Source: CAUJGP01 sp964612425 (GTDB lineage Bacteria > Bdellovibrionota > Bdellovibrionia > Bdellovibrionales > Bdellovibrionaceae). From it: a DNA stretch of 47,994 nucleotides. Below the pieces are notes generated by a model, which saw only the letters and a list, made by a program, of their open reading frames with translations, did no database searches and was not told where the DNA came from. Below are positions 32,395 through 42,047 of this stretch, piece by piece; position 1 is the stretch's first letter; every line of letters begins with the position of its first letter. The position numbers and the translations under genes were made by a program. The stretch spans positions 1 to 47,994 of the forward strand of contig CAZTDX010000023.1 of NCBI GenBank assembly GCA_964612425.1. Reading direction: 5' to 3'.

Positions 32395-33153
32395 ATGGTT
32401 AAAAATAAAATTTCTGGATTAATCTTAATAGTTAGCATTTTCAGTGCTACTATTACTGTTACTCTTCATGCCAACGCAGCAAGCTCCGCGCCCCAGAATA
32501 CAAACAACACATTTAATTGTAAATTGGGTGAATACAAAAGCCAGACTCATAAAACTCCTCATTTTTTAACTCAGGAGGAAATCAATTCACTGGAGAGCTG
32601 GGCTCTATCTGCGGACTCAGAGAGTACTGAAACGCAAGCAAAAGGCATGAAACTCCTGGGACAACGTGGGGACTCCTATGCAACTATGGCTGAAAAAGTT
32701 CTCCAATCTGATTCAACATTCCCATACACTCTTTTACGAAAATTCATCCGAACCCATTGGATAAATACGGTGGGCGAAGACGAAATGAATAAAAAATTTA
32801 ATTTAGTAGCTCAGCAGCACTTCAAACAATATGTTGAAATGATTCGCTCGGGTTTTTTTCCTGATTCCGACCAAATTTTAAATAGTTATTTAGATGCTGC
32901 AAGACTCAATGGACTTCCTGATATTGTTGTCTTCGACGCAGTCTGGGCCGCATCAAAAAATAATAATACTATCACTTGGGAGCAACTTAATAATCTGCCA
33001 CCTGCTCGAATCGTATCGCCATCAAATGTTTGTTTTCAAATTGATCAAAATCAAGCCGATAGAATCATTCAAGAAGACTTTAAGCTCTTCAATAAATCCA
33101 ACGGCCAACCCGCTTCCACCTTGTTTAATACTTTTTTCCTATCACATCGATAG
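32395..33153 (+). CDS. Exported protein of unknown function (252 aa)
   Basis: A signal peptide (NKISGLILIVSIFSATITVTLHANA-AS) is followed by a mostly helical mature domain with only two Cys (FNCKLGEY and SNVCFQID), possibly a disulfide joining the two ends. No catalytic motif seen. CGGAG precedes ATG 32395 and a strong promoter lies upstream. Probably the first gene of a run on the plus strand, although a 90-base gap with a T-rich stretch separates it from the next gene. Family unknown. Confidence 0.65.
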   Translation: MVKNKISGLILIVSIFSATITVTLHANAASSAPQNTNNTFNCKLGEYKSQTHKTPHFLTQEEINSLESWALSADSESTETQAKGMKLLGQRGDSYATMAEKVLQSDSTFPYTLLRKFIRTHWINTVGEDEMNKKFNLVAQQHFKQYVEMIRSGFFPDSDQILNSYLDAARLNGLPDIVVFDAVWAASKNNNTITWEQLNNLPPARIVSPSNVCFQIDQNQADRIIQEDFKLFNKSNGQPASTLFNTFFLSHR

Positions 33154-33242
33154 GTAATATAAATTATATCTTTTCGTTTTTTTATTCTAGTTTTTAAAAA
33201 CCGATGGGGAGGAGTTTTTAAAATCCAAGAATAGGAGAACAA

Positions 33243-33689
33243 ATGAAAAGGATATTAATAGGATTTTCTTTATGGGCATTAAGCTTACAAGCCATGGCTC
33301 ATAATTCAGTCGTTGTCTATTGGCCTGCGAGTGCAGCGCAAATGATGACTGATGAAAAAACGGGGGAAACCAATATTTATTTGACAAGCCCTGTAGCTTT
33401 AGCTGGCGACTTATTTAACCATAATTTTTTCCGATGCTATACAGCAGTAAAAAGCGAAAGTTGCTCCGTGCAGTCGCTCAAAGAAATTTTAGATAAAAAA
33501 GTTCTAGCGTATAGTGAGCTTCATATAACAAAGGAAAAAGGTTGCTTTGATTATATTTGCAAAAGCGATCGTCAAAGTCTCTTTTATTATGATGTTGGTG
33601 CTGGCGATCAATTGATTACAGTAGAAAAAATGATTCTCACATTTGGCAACGGACTCATTTTAACCTCTGTAAAGTCAAAAATAGAATAA
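33243..33689 (+). CDS. Small exported protein of unknown function (148 aa)
   Basis: A signal peptide (KRILIGFSLWALSLQAMA-HN) precedes a mature domain of about 130 residues with four Cys (FRCYTAVKSESC, KGCFDYIC), suggesting two disulfides. AGGAG lies eight bases before ATG 33243. It is followed within 33 bases by the ferritin-like gene and may share its message with the carbamoyltransferase cluster. No family recognised. Confidence 0.6.
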   Translation: MKRILIGFSLWALSLQAMAHNSVVVYWPASAAQMMTDEKTGETNIYLTSPVALAGDLFNHNFFRCYTAVKSESCSVQSLKEILDKKVLAYSELHITKEKGCFDYICKSDRQSLFYYDVGAGDQLITVEKMILTFGNGLILTSVKSKIE

Positions 33690-33722
33690 AATAAATCGAT
33701 AAATTATATTTATGGAGCGAAG

Positions 33723-34433
33723 ATGATCTCTGCACTTTTGTATTTGGAAAAAGTTAAAGTCTTTGTTGGTGTGCAAGGACTGTGGAAGATGTTTCCTTCT
33801 CATCGGACACAATGCCTTCTTCAATTTGAATCAACCGAAGATGATAGCGCTTGGCAATTACTTTGGGCTTGTCAAAAATTGGAGAATCCAAAACAAAAGG
33901 CAGAGCTCTTCGCTCAGGTTTTAGAAGAAGCTCACCATGCTGAGTTATTTAGAAATTACTTATCATCACAAAAAAACTTAGTTCCATTTAATAAAATCAC
34001 TCTCGAGCGTCGCCCCCTTTATCGCGCAAAAAATGAAATTTGGAAGTACTTCCCCTACTGTATTGTAGGAGAAACAGATGCCTCTAATCGTTTTGAAGCC
34101 ATTATGTCGCAACTTGATGAGCAAGAAACAACCCTCATTTCTATCTTCAAAAAGATTTTATCAGATGAAGTGGGACACATTCACAAGGCAAAACAACTCA
34201 CTCAAGACTTAGCTCAAGAGCTTCAAATAGCACCCTCGGTAATCGGTAAAGAAATCAATAAAATTAAAAGATCTCGCCTTTTGGAACAATGGTTGCGGAA
34301 CGGCAAAAAAATTGTTGAACCCATTGGCTCATTACTCATTTACAGTTCTTATTATTTTTTATTTTTCCCTTTTGCCATTATTCATCAACTCAACAAAAGA
34401 GATGCCCTCAATGTCTCTCAAAAAGAAAGTTAA
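33723..34433 (+). CDS. Ferritin-like protein with C-terminal membrane helix (236 aa)
   Basis: Two ExxH motifs lie on separate helices: EEAHHAEL (Glu69, His72) and SDEVGHIHKA (Glu149, His152). With acidic residues in the preceding helices they make a four-helix di-iron or ferritin-like centre plausible. The C-terminus has a hydrophobic segment (SLLIYSSYYFLFFPFAIIHQL), so it is probably attached to the cytoplasmic face of the membrane. GGAG precedes the ATG and only six bases separate it from the carbamoyltransferase gene. Possible roles are oxidation or hydroxylation of the product made by the cluster; no substrate can be named. Confidence 0.65.
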   Translation: MISALLYLEKVKVFVGVQGLWKMFPSHRTQCLLQFESTEDDSAWQLLWACQKLENPKQKAELFAQVLEEAHHAELFRNYLSSQKNLVPFNKITLERRPLYRAKNEIWKYFPYCIVGETDASNRFEAIMSQLDEQETTLISIFKKILSDEVGHIHKAKQLTQDLAQELQIAPSVIGKEINKIKRSRLLEQWLRNGKKIVEPIGSLLIYSSYYFLFFPFAIIHQLNKRDALNVSQKES

Positions 34434-34439
34434 ATTATA

Positions 34440-36272
34440 ATGAAAGTACTTGGCCTTTCCTTTGATTTTCACGATAGCTCTGTTGCCTTAGTCGAAAACG
34501 GCAAGCTTCTTTTTGCTGCTGCTGAAGAACGATTTACGAGGCAAAAACACGACTCCTATTTTCCGCAATTTTCGATTCAATCGGCTCTCGAAGTAACAAA
34601 AACTAATCTAGAAGACCTTGACGCCGTCGTTTTTTATGAAAGCCCCGAAAACAAATTTTCAAGACTTATCAATACTTGTTTAGAAAACTGGCCCATGGGT
34701 GCTAAAGAATTTTTATCGATCATATCAACGTGGTTAAGTAATAAACTTTGGACAAAAGCGCGAATTGCCCATCGACTACAAATTTCTCCTCATAAAATTG
34801 CCACAATACCACACCACATGAGTCATGCTTATCAAGCCTTTGTGGGCTCGGGACTTGACGTGGCCGCAATATTAGTTCTCGATGCAGTTGGCGAATGGGA
34901 TTCTGGCTCAACCTACTTTGCCGAATGGAAGAACGGAAAACCAGTACTCAATAAACTATCCGAAATGAAATTTCCACACTCTGTCGGTTTATTTTATTCT
35001 GCAATGACCGACTTTTTAGGCTTTAAGCCCATGAATGATGAGTGCACATTGATGGCTCTTGCTGCCTTTGGCCAACCCATTTATTATGAACAACTTCGCG
35101 AACTCATACAATTAAATGAGGATGGGTCTTTTCAATTACCCAACTTATATTTTAATTTTCAGCGTTTCTATAAAAAGCCCTACACTCATAAATTAATCAA
35201 TCTCCTCGGTGAGCCTCGTCCTCATTATCTCAAATTAAATTTTAGCTCATTTCAAAAAACAATGGTAACAAGAGACGAAGAGCGATGGGTGAATATAGCA
35301 GCTAGCGTGCAAAAAGTAACAGAAGAAATCATCGTACGACAAGCGAAAGCACTTTTATCCAAAACACATTCCACCAATCTATGCTTTGCCGGTGGTGTTG
35401 CACTCAACTGTGTGGCTAACACCAAGCTACTACTAGAAGCAGGTTGTAAAAATTTATTTATACCCGTCGAGCCAGGAGATGGAGGCGCCGCTATCGGAGC
35501 AGCCTTTGCGGGTTACTTTCAAAATCAAAACACGCCCGCTCATAACTCAACAGATTCAATTTATAATGTGTCTCTAGGCCCTACATCTTTGAGCCAGGAT
35601 ATTTTAAATATGCTTCCTCACCTTCATCCCAATCAGTTACAAAAGTACCGACAGACTCGCAGCGACTATATTGAAAACTTAGAATGGGAGTGGCAAGAAA
35701 CTTCCTCAATAAGTGAACTCGCCAAACTCACGGCCAAAGAAATCCTGAATGATAAAATTGTCGGATGGTTTCAAGGTGGAATGGAATTGGGTCCACGCGC
35801 CCTAGGACAAAGATCCATTTTAATTCGTCCAGATAATATTCAACTCGCGCAAAAATTATCGGATAAAGTAAAAGTTCGAGCTGCTTTTCGACCTTATGCT
35901 TTATCGATGACGCCCAATGCAGCTAAAAAGATTTTCGACCAATATTCTGAAAACATATTACAACAAAAACCCATGGAATGGATGCAATTAGCACTCACTG
36001 TAGACGCCCAATTTCACGAAGCATTAAAGGCTGGAATTCATATCGATGGCACAACCCGCCCACAGGTTATTACCGACATAGACCACCCCTATTATCAATT
36101 ACTCTCCGAAATAGGCCAACATTCTAGACTTGAATGCGTTCTCAATACTTCTTTTAACGAAAAAGATTACCCCATTGTTGCTACAGCTACAGAGGCGCTC
36201 ATGATGTTTGCGAGAACCAACATGGATGTCTTAGTGATTGGGAATTTGATCATTAAAAAAAGAACAACCTGA
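34440..36272 (+). CDS. NodU/CmcH-family carbamoyltransferase
   Basis: A 610-aa protein of full family length. The N-terminal Kae1-like ATPase domain has SFDFHDSSVALVENGK and AAAEERFTRQKHD, then HHMSHAYQAF (about 125-134), LCFAGGVALNCVANTKL and EPGDGGAAIGAAF. The C-terminal domain has GWFQGGMELGPRALGQRSI and TSFNEKDYPIV. These enzymes make carbamoyl-adenylate from carbamoyl phosphate and ATP and transfer the carbamoyl group to a hydroxyl of a sugar, antibiotic or toxin. Here a DUF5989 peptide and an SGNH hydrolase follow, a combination also known from the saxitoxin-type sxtI-sxtK pair and many cell-surface loci. A surface polysaccharide or lipid acceptor is my inference. Confidence 0.92.
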   Translation: MKVLGLSFDFHDSSVALVENGKLLFAAAEERFTRQKHDSYFPQFSIQSALEVTKTNLEDLDAVVFYESPENKFSRLINTCLENWPMGAKEFLSIISTWLSNKLWTKARIAHRLQISPHKIATIPHHMSHAYQAFVGSGLDVAAILVLDAVGEWDSGSTYFAEWKNGKPVLNKLSEMKFPHSVGLFYSAMTDFLGFKPMNDECTLMALAAFGQPIYYEQLRELIQLNEDGSFQLPNLYFNFQRFYKKPYTHKLINLLGEPRPHYLKLNFSSFQKTMVTRDEERWVNIAASVQKVTEEIIVRQAKALLSKTHSTNLCFAGGVALNCVANTKLLLEAGCKNLFIPVEPGDGGAAIGAAFAGYFQNQNTPAHNSTDSIYNVSLGPTSLSQDILNMLPHLHPNQLQKYRQTRSDYIENLEWEWQETSSISELAKLTAKEILNDKIVGWFQGGMELGPRALGQRSILIRPDNIQLAQKLSDKVKVRAAFRPYALSMTPNAAKKIFDQYSENILQQKPMEWMQLALTVDAQFHEALKAGIHIDGTTRPQVITDIDHPYYQLLSEIGQHSRLECVLNTSFNEKDYPIVATATEALMMFARTNMDVLVIGNLIIKKRTT

Positions 36273-36300
36273 AAATAAATAACTTGAAGGCGAGAAAAAA

Positions 36301-36504
36301 ATGAAAAATAAAAATTATTTTGGAACTCTCACTAGAACATCTCTATTAGTTTTTGAATCACTCTTTAACTTGTGTCGATATCTAATAAATTCAGGACAAG
36401 CTTATGTGATTCCATTTATCTTGGTTATTATTTCATTGGCTTTACTTCTGTTTTTTCTTCACGTAGTTTCTCCTCTAGCACCCTTTGTCTATTCACTTTT
36501 TTAA
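36301..36504 (+). CDS. DUF5989/SxtK-like small membrane protein (67 aa)
   Basis: A short protein with one amphipathic N-terminal segment and one transmembrane helix (YVIPFILVIISLALLLFFL), ending in APFVYSLF, very close to the 'APFIYTLF' ending typical of DUF5989. Such peptides are found next to NodU-type carbamoyltransferases, usually with an SxtJ-like membrane protein that is absent here. GGCGAG lies upstream of the ATG, 28 bases after the carbamoyltransferase stop. Function unknown; possibly a membrane anchor or product-handling subunit. Confidence 0.75.
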   Translation: MKNKNYFGTLTRTSLLVFESLFNLCRYLINSGQAYVIPFILVIISLALLLFFLHVVSPLAPFVYSLF

Positions 36505-36527
36505 AATAAAGAAACGCAGAAGAAATA

Positions 36528-37706
36528 ATGAAAAAAACTTTTATCCTACTTCTCATTTTCCTTTTATTTTTATTAGCACTCGAATTTTACTTAAAAAGCA
36601 CCTCTTGGTCTAAACTTAAAATCATTAAAAAATCATCAACTAACGCTGTGGTGCCATCTCTTAGTCCACTCACCTATCGATTGTCTCAATACCGTCTGCA
36701 AAAATTTAAGACGGTCAGTGGCTTGAAGATCGCGAATCATAAGCCTGTTCCATTTCAAAGTACCTTAGAGAACCTTTTTCCTTTATCAGGTATTCCAAAG
36801 GCACCGACGATCGTCTGTAAAGAGGAAGAGGAATTCAGTTACATTTCTGATCGCTACGGTTTTAATAATCCCGACGAAATTTGGGATAAGCCCACTATAG
36901 ATATTGCCTTTATTGGGGATTCCTATGTTCATGGCTACTGTGTACAACCAAAGAACCATTTTATCCATTTACTTTCAAATACCCAAAATATTTTAAACTT
37001 AGGCCTTTATGGCAGTGGACCATTGAGCGAGTTGGCGATTCTCCTTGAGTACGCCTCCTTTAAAAAGCCAAAAGTGGTAGTATGGACTTATATGTCTAAT
37101 GATCTCACGATGGACTTAATAGAAGAACAAAAAAATAAATCACTCCTAAACTATTTAAATTTACAAACCCAATCTCTTCGAACACGCACTTCTGAAATCA
37201 GCGAGATCCAAAAATCTTTATTGGATTCTCAATTTAAAAAATATAGCGAAGACTCTACTAGCTTCTTAGAACTTTTAAACTTTCCTCATCTTAGAGCAAA
37301 TTTAGCCACTTTCTTTTTAAAGAAGATGAGACTACCACTAACTTTAAATGCTCAGAACACGGATTACACCAACAAAGATCCAATTAATTGGCTTTTATTC
37401 AAACAAATATTAATTACGGCTAATAAAATTACCTCAGAGTGGGGAGGACATTTAGTGTTTCTCTATCTTCCCGATGCAGGCCAATGGGTTCCCCAGCATA
37501 AAAAATCTGTCATCGCACTGAAGAATAAACTATTTCAAATAGCCAATAAAGAGAATATTTCTGTTTTGGACTACTCTCCCATTTTAGAAAATACTCAAAA
37601 TCCGTTGGTTTATTATTCTGTATATAATGGTCAATACGGTCACTACAATAAGCAAGGACAAGATCTCTTGTTTCATTTTCTACACAGTAAACTTAACAAT
37701 TATTAA
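36528..37706 (+). CDS. SGNH/GDSL hydrolase-like protein, membrane anchored
   Basis: A 392-aa protein with an N-terminal signal anchor (KTFILLLIFLLFLLALEFYL). The catalytic block IAFIGDSYVHGY (about 126-137) supplies the GDS serine, and GHYNKQGQDLL near the C-terminus supplies the His. A Gly and an Asn lie between, in the order expected for the SGNH fold. Such extracytoplasmic proteins remove or transfer acyl groups on polysaccharides, as AlgX/AlgJ do. It closes the carbamoyltransferase cluster, consistent with surface glycan decoration. No carbohydrate-binding module is visible. Confidence 0.8.
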   Translation: MKKTFILLLIFLLFLLALEFYLKSTSWSKLKIIKKSSTNAVVPSLSPLTYRLSQYRLQKFKTVSGLKIANHKPVPFQSTLENLFPLSGIPKAPTIVCKEEEEFSYISDRYGFNNPDEIWDKPTIDIAFIGDSYVHGYCVQPKNHFIHLLSNTQNILNLGLYGSGPLSELAILLEYASFKKPKVVVWTYMSNDLTMDLIEEQKNKSLLNYLNLQTQSLRTRTSEISEIQKSLLDSQFKKYSEDSTSFLELLNFPHLRANLATFFLKKMRLPLTLNAQNTDYTNKDPINWLLFKQILITANKITSEWGGHLVFLYLPDAGQWVPQHKKSVIALKNKLFQIANKENISVLDYSPILENTQNPLVYYSVYNGQYGHYNKQGQDLLFHFLHSKLNNY

Positions 37707-37950
37707 TTCATTATGATGACTTCTCACGATGAACCATCTCTTGCTCATCTCCTTTTAAATTTGAAATGAAAGAAAAATAACTTTCTAAACAAAGAGTATG
37801 GAAGAGTTTTAAAGTCGCCATTGATGTTGTCCGACAACATTTGAGTGTTATAATAGGACGCACCCCTGCCTCAATCGAAACTCAAAACAAGATGGTTCTA
37901 CAAATGATTATGGATTTACTCAAGTAATTTTCAAAGTAAACAATTTAAAT

Positions 37951-40900
37951 TTATAAATTACGGCGATACTGACCACCCACTTCATAAAGTGATTGAGTCA
38001 TCTGGTAGAGTGAACAAACGCGGCTGGCCTCGAGAAGAGCTTCAAAAATATTTTCTCCTGCAACCACTTTCGCTTTAAGTTTTTTTAACTCTTGCACTGA
38101 CTCTGGACTATTTACTTCTTGGTACTTGCGACAAGAATCAAGTTGGGCTTGTTTTTCTTCATAGGTCGCTCGCGCCAATTCAATTTTTGGTGGAATATAA
38201 TTAGGATCAAGAGTTTTAGGATTAATAAACGTATTCACACCTATGATCGGTAATTCCCCAGAGTGCTTGAGATGCTCATAGTAAAGCGACTCTTCTTGAA
38301 TTCTAGAGCGTTGGTATTGTGTTTCCATAGCCCCTAACACTCCACCACGCTCGTTAATTCGTAAAAACTCTTCAAGCACGGCCTCTTCCACCAACTCGGT
38401 CAGCTCTTCAACAAAATAAGACCCCTGAACAGGGTTTTCATTTTTCATCATTCCAAACTCTCGATTGATAATCATTTGTATTGCCATGGCTCGCCTCACT
38501 GACTCTTCAGTGGGAGTTGTAATCGCCTCATCGTAGGCATTCGTATGGAGAGAATTACAATTATCGTAAAGGGCAATCAAGGCCTGCAAGGTCGTGCGAA
38601 TATCATTAAAATCAATTTCTTGTGCGTGAAGGGAACGACCACTGGTTTGAATGTGGTATTTTAATTTTTGCGATCGCTCATTAGCGCCATAACGATCTCT
38701 CATTACAATTGCCCAAATGCGACGAGCCACACGGCCCATCACTGTGTACTCTGGATCAAGACCATTACTAAAAAAGAAAGAAAGATTCGGCGCAAAATCA
38801 TCAATGGACAATCCCCGTGAGAGATAATACTCCACAAAGGTAAATCCATTGGAAAGTGTAAAGGCCAACTGGCTAATAGGATTAGCTCCAGCCTCTGCAA
38901 TGTGATAACCAGAAATACTGACCGAATAAAAATTTCTAATTTTCTTTTTTACAAAATACTCTTGGATATCTCCCATCATTTTCAATGCAAACTGAATGGA
39001 GAAAATACAAGTATTTTGTCCTTGGTCTTCTTTTAAAATATCAGCCTGGACGGTGCCCCGTACTTGCTGTAAAGTTTCATCCTGAAGCTGCGCAAATTCT
39101 GCTGGCGAAAGTTTTCGCCCGAGAGATTTTTCCCTCTTTTCCCTTTGCTGATCGATGGCCGTATTAAAGAAAAACGATAGGATCATTGGTGCTGGTCCAT
39201 TGATTGTCATACTCACACTTGTGCTGGGGGCACAGAGGTCAAATCCCGCGTAGAGTTTTTTCATGTCATCAAGAGTGCAAATACTCACACCACTCTCACC
39301 CACTTTACCAAAAATATCAGGGCGCGTGTCAGGGTCTTGCCCATAGAGGGTAACGCTATCAAAAGCTGTTGAGAGACGATGGGCTTTTTCTCCTTTGCAC
39401 AAATAATGAAAACGCAAATTTGTGCGATCGGGGCCACCCTCTCCAGCAAACATTCTCTTTGGTTCTTCATCGGCTCGCTTCAGCGGGAACACGCCCGCCG
39501 TAAAAGGAAACTCGCCTGGAACATTTTCTAATTTTAGATAACGAAACCGATCTCCCCAATCGCGAACTTTGGGTAAACAGACTTTGGGAATACGTAAACC
39601 ACTCAAACTTTTTGAAACGAGTGGTTGAGAAAACTTTTGGTCACGCACTTGAAACTCTAGACTATCGCCTGCAAAACGGGACTGAAGCTCCTCCCACGAT
39701 TCTACAAGTTTTAAGTCCGAAACCTCAAGAGAAGCACAGAGGGATTTAATTTGAGAGTCAAGGACTTCAGAACTTAATAAATTATTTTTATTTAATTCTT
39801 TCATTGCTCCCAGTAGACTGAGCTTTTGCGCTGATTCTTTAACTTTAGTTTTATAGTGACGAACAGAATGAACAATTTCTGAAAGATAATTCTGACGCTC
39901 ACTGGGTATGATAATTTGTGCCTGTCTGGACTGACGATGGAGCAAATAATCATCACTGATGGTCCAACGCTCATCTTTTAAATGAAGTTTTTGATTGAGT
40001 GCCACAAAAAGCTGATCCACGCCTCCATCACAAAATTGCGCGGCTTGAGTTAAAAAGACTGGAACTGGCACCGAAGTGTCAAATATTTTTCGGGAGCGTC
40101 GATATTGTTTACTTACATCCCGAAGGGCATCTTTCGATCCTCGGTGATCTGATTTATTAATTGCAACCAAATCGGCGAAATCAATCATATCAATTTTTTC
40201 AAGCTGACTTTGAGCACCAAACTCCGAAGTCATCACGTAAAGACTCACATCACTTATTTCAGTGATCGCCACATTGCCCTGACCAATACCACTGGTTTCA
40301 GCGATGAGAAGATCAAAATCCAAAGTTTTACAAAAGCTCAACATCTCAGGCAAAGCTTCGGCAATTTCTTTTCCCGATCCTCTGGAGGCTAGCGAGCGCA
40401 TAAAAACACGGGGGCGTCCTAAAGAATTCATCCGAATGCGATCCCCCAAAAGGCTTCCACCCGTTTTACGCTTGGAGGGATCAACACACAGCACTCCTAA
40501 TTTAACTTCAGGATACGCCTCGAGAAATCGCAAAACTAGCTCGTCAATCAAGGAGGATTTACCCGCCCCTCCCGTTCCTGTGATCCCTAAAACTAAAGGC
40601 TTTTTGTTTTTTAACTTAAAAGAAGCGACTAACTCTTGAAGTCCCTGATCCAAACGATGGGACTCAATAGCACTCAGACACAAACCAATATCTCGATGGG
40701 GAATCACATCTATGGGATCAATGGGTTTTACATTTTTATCTCTATTATTTTTATTGAGTTGAATGGATTTTTGATACGCTTCTTCGAGCGAAAAATCACA
40801 TCCCTCCATAATCACGCGAATCATGCCTTCAAGACCAAGTCGTCGCCCATCGTCAGGGTGAAAAATTTGAGCGATCCCGTAAGCTTCAAGCTCGGCCTTT

Positions 40901-41214
40901 TCGTCGTGGATGATCACACCACCACCACCACCATAAATTTGCACATATGAAGCCCCGGCCTCGTTGAGTAAATCACGCATGTACTTGAAATACTCCATAT
41001 GCCCGCCCTGATAAGAGCTCATGCAAATTCCTTGCGCGCCTTCTTGCAACGCGGCCTTTACCACATCTAGAACAGATCGATTATGTCCTAAGTGGATAAC
41101 TTCAGCTCCCGCCTCCTGCAACAGGCGACGAATCATATTAATAGAAGCATCATGACCATCAAATAATGAAGCTGCTGTTACAATTCGAATTGGGTTCTGA
41201 AGTTTATAAACCAT
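37951..41214 (-). CDS. icmF: Fused isobutyryl-CoA mutase IcmF
   Basis: 1087 aa, the usual IcmF length. An N-terminal B12-binding domain has DGHDASINM (His21 the likely cobalt ligand) and ends with a GGGGG loop. The middle MeaB/ArgK-type G-protein chaperone has GTGGAGKS (about 213-220) and NKSD. The C-terminal TIM-barrel mutase has FAGEGGPDRTN, FGKVGESGVS, MTINGPAP and QTSGRSLHAQ. The AGVFPLKR segment and the Gln in QTSGRSLHAQ fit isobutyryl-CoA mutase rather than methylmalonyl-CoA mutase. It interconverts isobutyryl-CoA and butyryl-CoA using adenosylcobalamin; the GTPase domain loads and repairs the cofactor. Enoyl-CoA hydratase and hydroxyacyl-CoA dehydrogenase genes lie directly upstream, which fits onward beta-oxidation of butyryl-CoA. 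Confidence 0.93.
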   Translation of the reverse strand: MVYKLQNPIRIVTAASLFDGHDASINMIRRLLQEAGAEVIHLGHNRSVLDVVKAALQEGAQGICMSSYQGGHMEYFKYMRDLLNEAGASYVQIYGGGGGVIIHDEKAELEAYGIAQIFHPDDGRRLGLEGMIRVIMEGCDFSLEEAYQKSIQLNKNNRDKNVKPIDPIDVIPHRDIGLCLSAIESHRLDQGLQELVASFKLKNKKPLVLGITGTGGAGKSSLIDELVLRFLEAYPEVKLGVLCVDPSKRKTGGSLLGDRIRMNSLGRPRVFMRSLASRGSGKEIAEALPEMLSFCKTLDFDLLIAETSGIGQGNVAITEISDVSLYVMTSEFGAQSQLEKIDMIDFADLVAINKSDHRGSKDALRDVSKQYRRSRKIFDTSVPVPVFLTQAAQFCDGGVDQLFVALNQKLHLKDERWTISDDYLLHRQSRQAQIIIPSERQNYLSEIVHSVRHYKTKVKESAQKLSLLGAMKELNKNNLLSSEVLDSQIKSLCASLEVSDLKLVESWEELQSRFAGDSLEFQVRDQKFSQPLVSKSLSGLRIPKVCLPKVRDWGDRFRYLKLENVPGEFPFTAGVFPLKRADEEPKRMFAGEGGPDRTNLRFHYLCKGEKAHRLSTAFDSVTLYGQDPDTRPDIFGKVGESGVSICTLDDMKKLYAGFDLCAPSTSVSMTINGPAPMILSFFFNTAIDQQREKREKSLGRKLSPAEFAQLQDETLQQVRGTVQADILKEDQGQNTCIFSIQFALKMMGDIQEYFVKKKIRNFYSVSISGYHIAEAGANPISQLAFTLSNGFTFVEYYLSRGLSIDDFAPNLSFFFSNGLDPEYTVMGRVARRIWAIVMRDRYGANERSQKLKYHIQTSGRSLHAQEIDFNDIRTTLQALIALYDNCNSLHTNAYDEAITTPTEESVRRAMAIQMIINREFGMMKNENPVQGSYFVEELTELVEEAVLEEFLRINERGGVLGAMETQYQRSRIQEESLYYEHLKHSGELPIIGVNTFINPKTLDPNYIPPKIELARATYEEKQAQLDSCRKYQEVNSPESVQELKKLKAKVVAGENIFEALLEASRVCSLYQMTQSLYEVGGQYRRNL

Positions 41215-41235
41215 TTTTATTGACCTCGTTAATTT

Positions 41236-42027
41236 TTAAATTCCCTGAAACTGTGCTTTACGCTTTTCAATAAAGGCGTTCATGCCTTCGCGACTGTCTT
41301 GCAATTGAAATAATTTACCAAAAGTATTGGCCTCAAGTGCTAGCGCCCCATCAGCATCAATATCATAGCCATCAAGCACCACACGTTTTACAGAAGCGAC
41401 AGCTCTTGGTCCTCTAGAAATAATAGTTTGAGCCGTCTTCATCGCCTGCGCCATCAATTCGCTCGCGGGAAGAACTTTTTGAACCAAACCAACATGATGA
41501 GCCTCCTGAGCTGTCATCATGTCCCCGGTCATGGCTAGTTCTCGCGCCTTATTGAGACCCACTACTCTCGAAAGTCTTACACAACCCCCAAAGCCAGGCA
41601 TTAAGCCCAAACTCACTTCAGGCAATCCAAATTTTGCATTTTCTGCGGCATAAATAAAATCACAGCTCAAAGCTAACTCTAATCCACCACCCAGAGCAAA
41701 TCCATTCACCGCTGCGATGACGGGCATTCGTAGCATTTCTAGCTGACGAAAAACCTTTTGGCCTTTCTCAGCAAATAATTTTGCTTTATCAGAATCTAAG
41801 CTTACCATTTCTTTAATATCAGCGCCTGCAACAAAAGCTTTTTCTCCGCTTCCGGTCACAATCAACGCTCGCGCTTCCATCGGTGATTTTTCAAATAGAT
41901 GAAGGACGGCTTTTTCTAACTCTAAAATGGTTTCTTGGTTTAGAGCATTGAGCGCTTGCGGACGATTCATCGTCAAAACCCAAATCCCCTGCTCTTCCTG
42001 TTTTAATTGAATGTTTTTAAATTCCAT
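41236..42027 (-). CDS. Enoyl-CoA hydratase (crotonase family)
   Basis: A 263-aa crotonase-fold enzyme. VAGADIKEM forms the CoA-binding/oxyanion turn and GFALGGGLELALSCDF the second oxyanion loop; both catalytic Glu residues of true hydratases appear to be present (GGCVRL region preceded by GLPEVSLGLMPGFGG). It hydrates trans-2-enoyl-CoA to 3-hydroxyacyl-CoA. It lies 21 bases upstream of icmF and 20 bases after the dehydrogenase gene, so the three form an operon. Crotonyl-CoA is the probable substrate given the IcmF partner. Confidence 0.92.
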   Translation of the reverse strand: MEFKNIQLKQEEQGIWVLTMNRPQALNALNQETILELEKAVLHLFEKSPMEARALIVTGSGEKAFVAGADIKEMVSLDSDKAKLFAEKGQKVFRQLEMLRMPVIAAVNGFALGGGLELALSCDFIYAAENAKFGLPEVSLGLMPGFGGCVRLSRVVGLNKARELAMTGDMMTAQEAHHVGLVQKVLPASELMAQAMKTAQTIISRGPRAVASVKRVVLDGYDIDADGALALEANTFGKLFQLQDSREGMNAFIEKRKAQFQGI

Positions 42028-42047
42028 AAATTAAATCTCCATAAACT

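Noticed and set aside
37707..37950. Short plus-strand frame of about 45 codons ending near 37926
   Set aside because: It has no start codon with a ribosome site and no recognisable product; it is probably spacer between convergent genes. A small GTTGT/ACAAC inverted repeat inside is too short to call.
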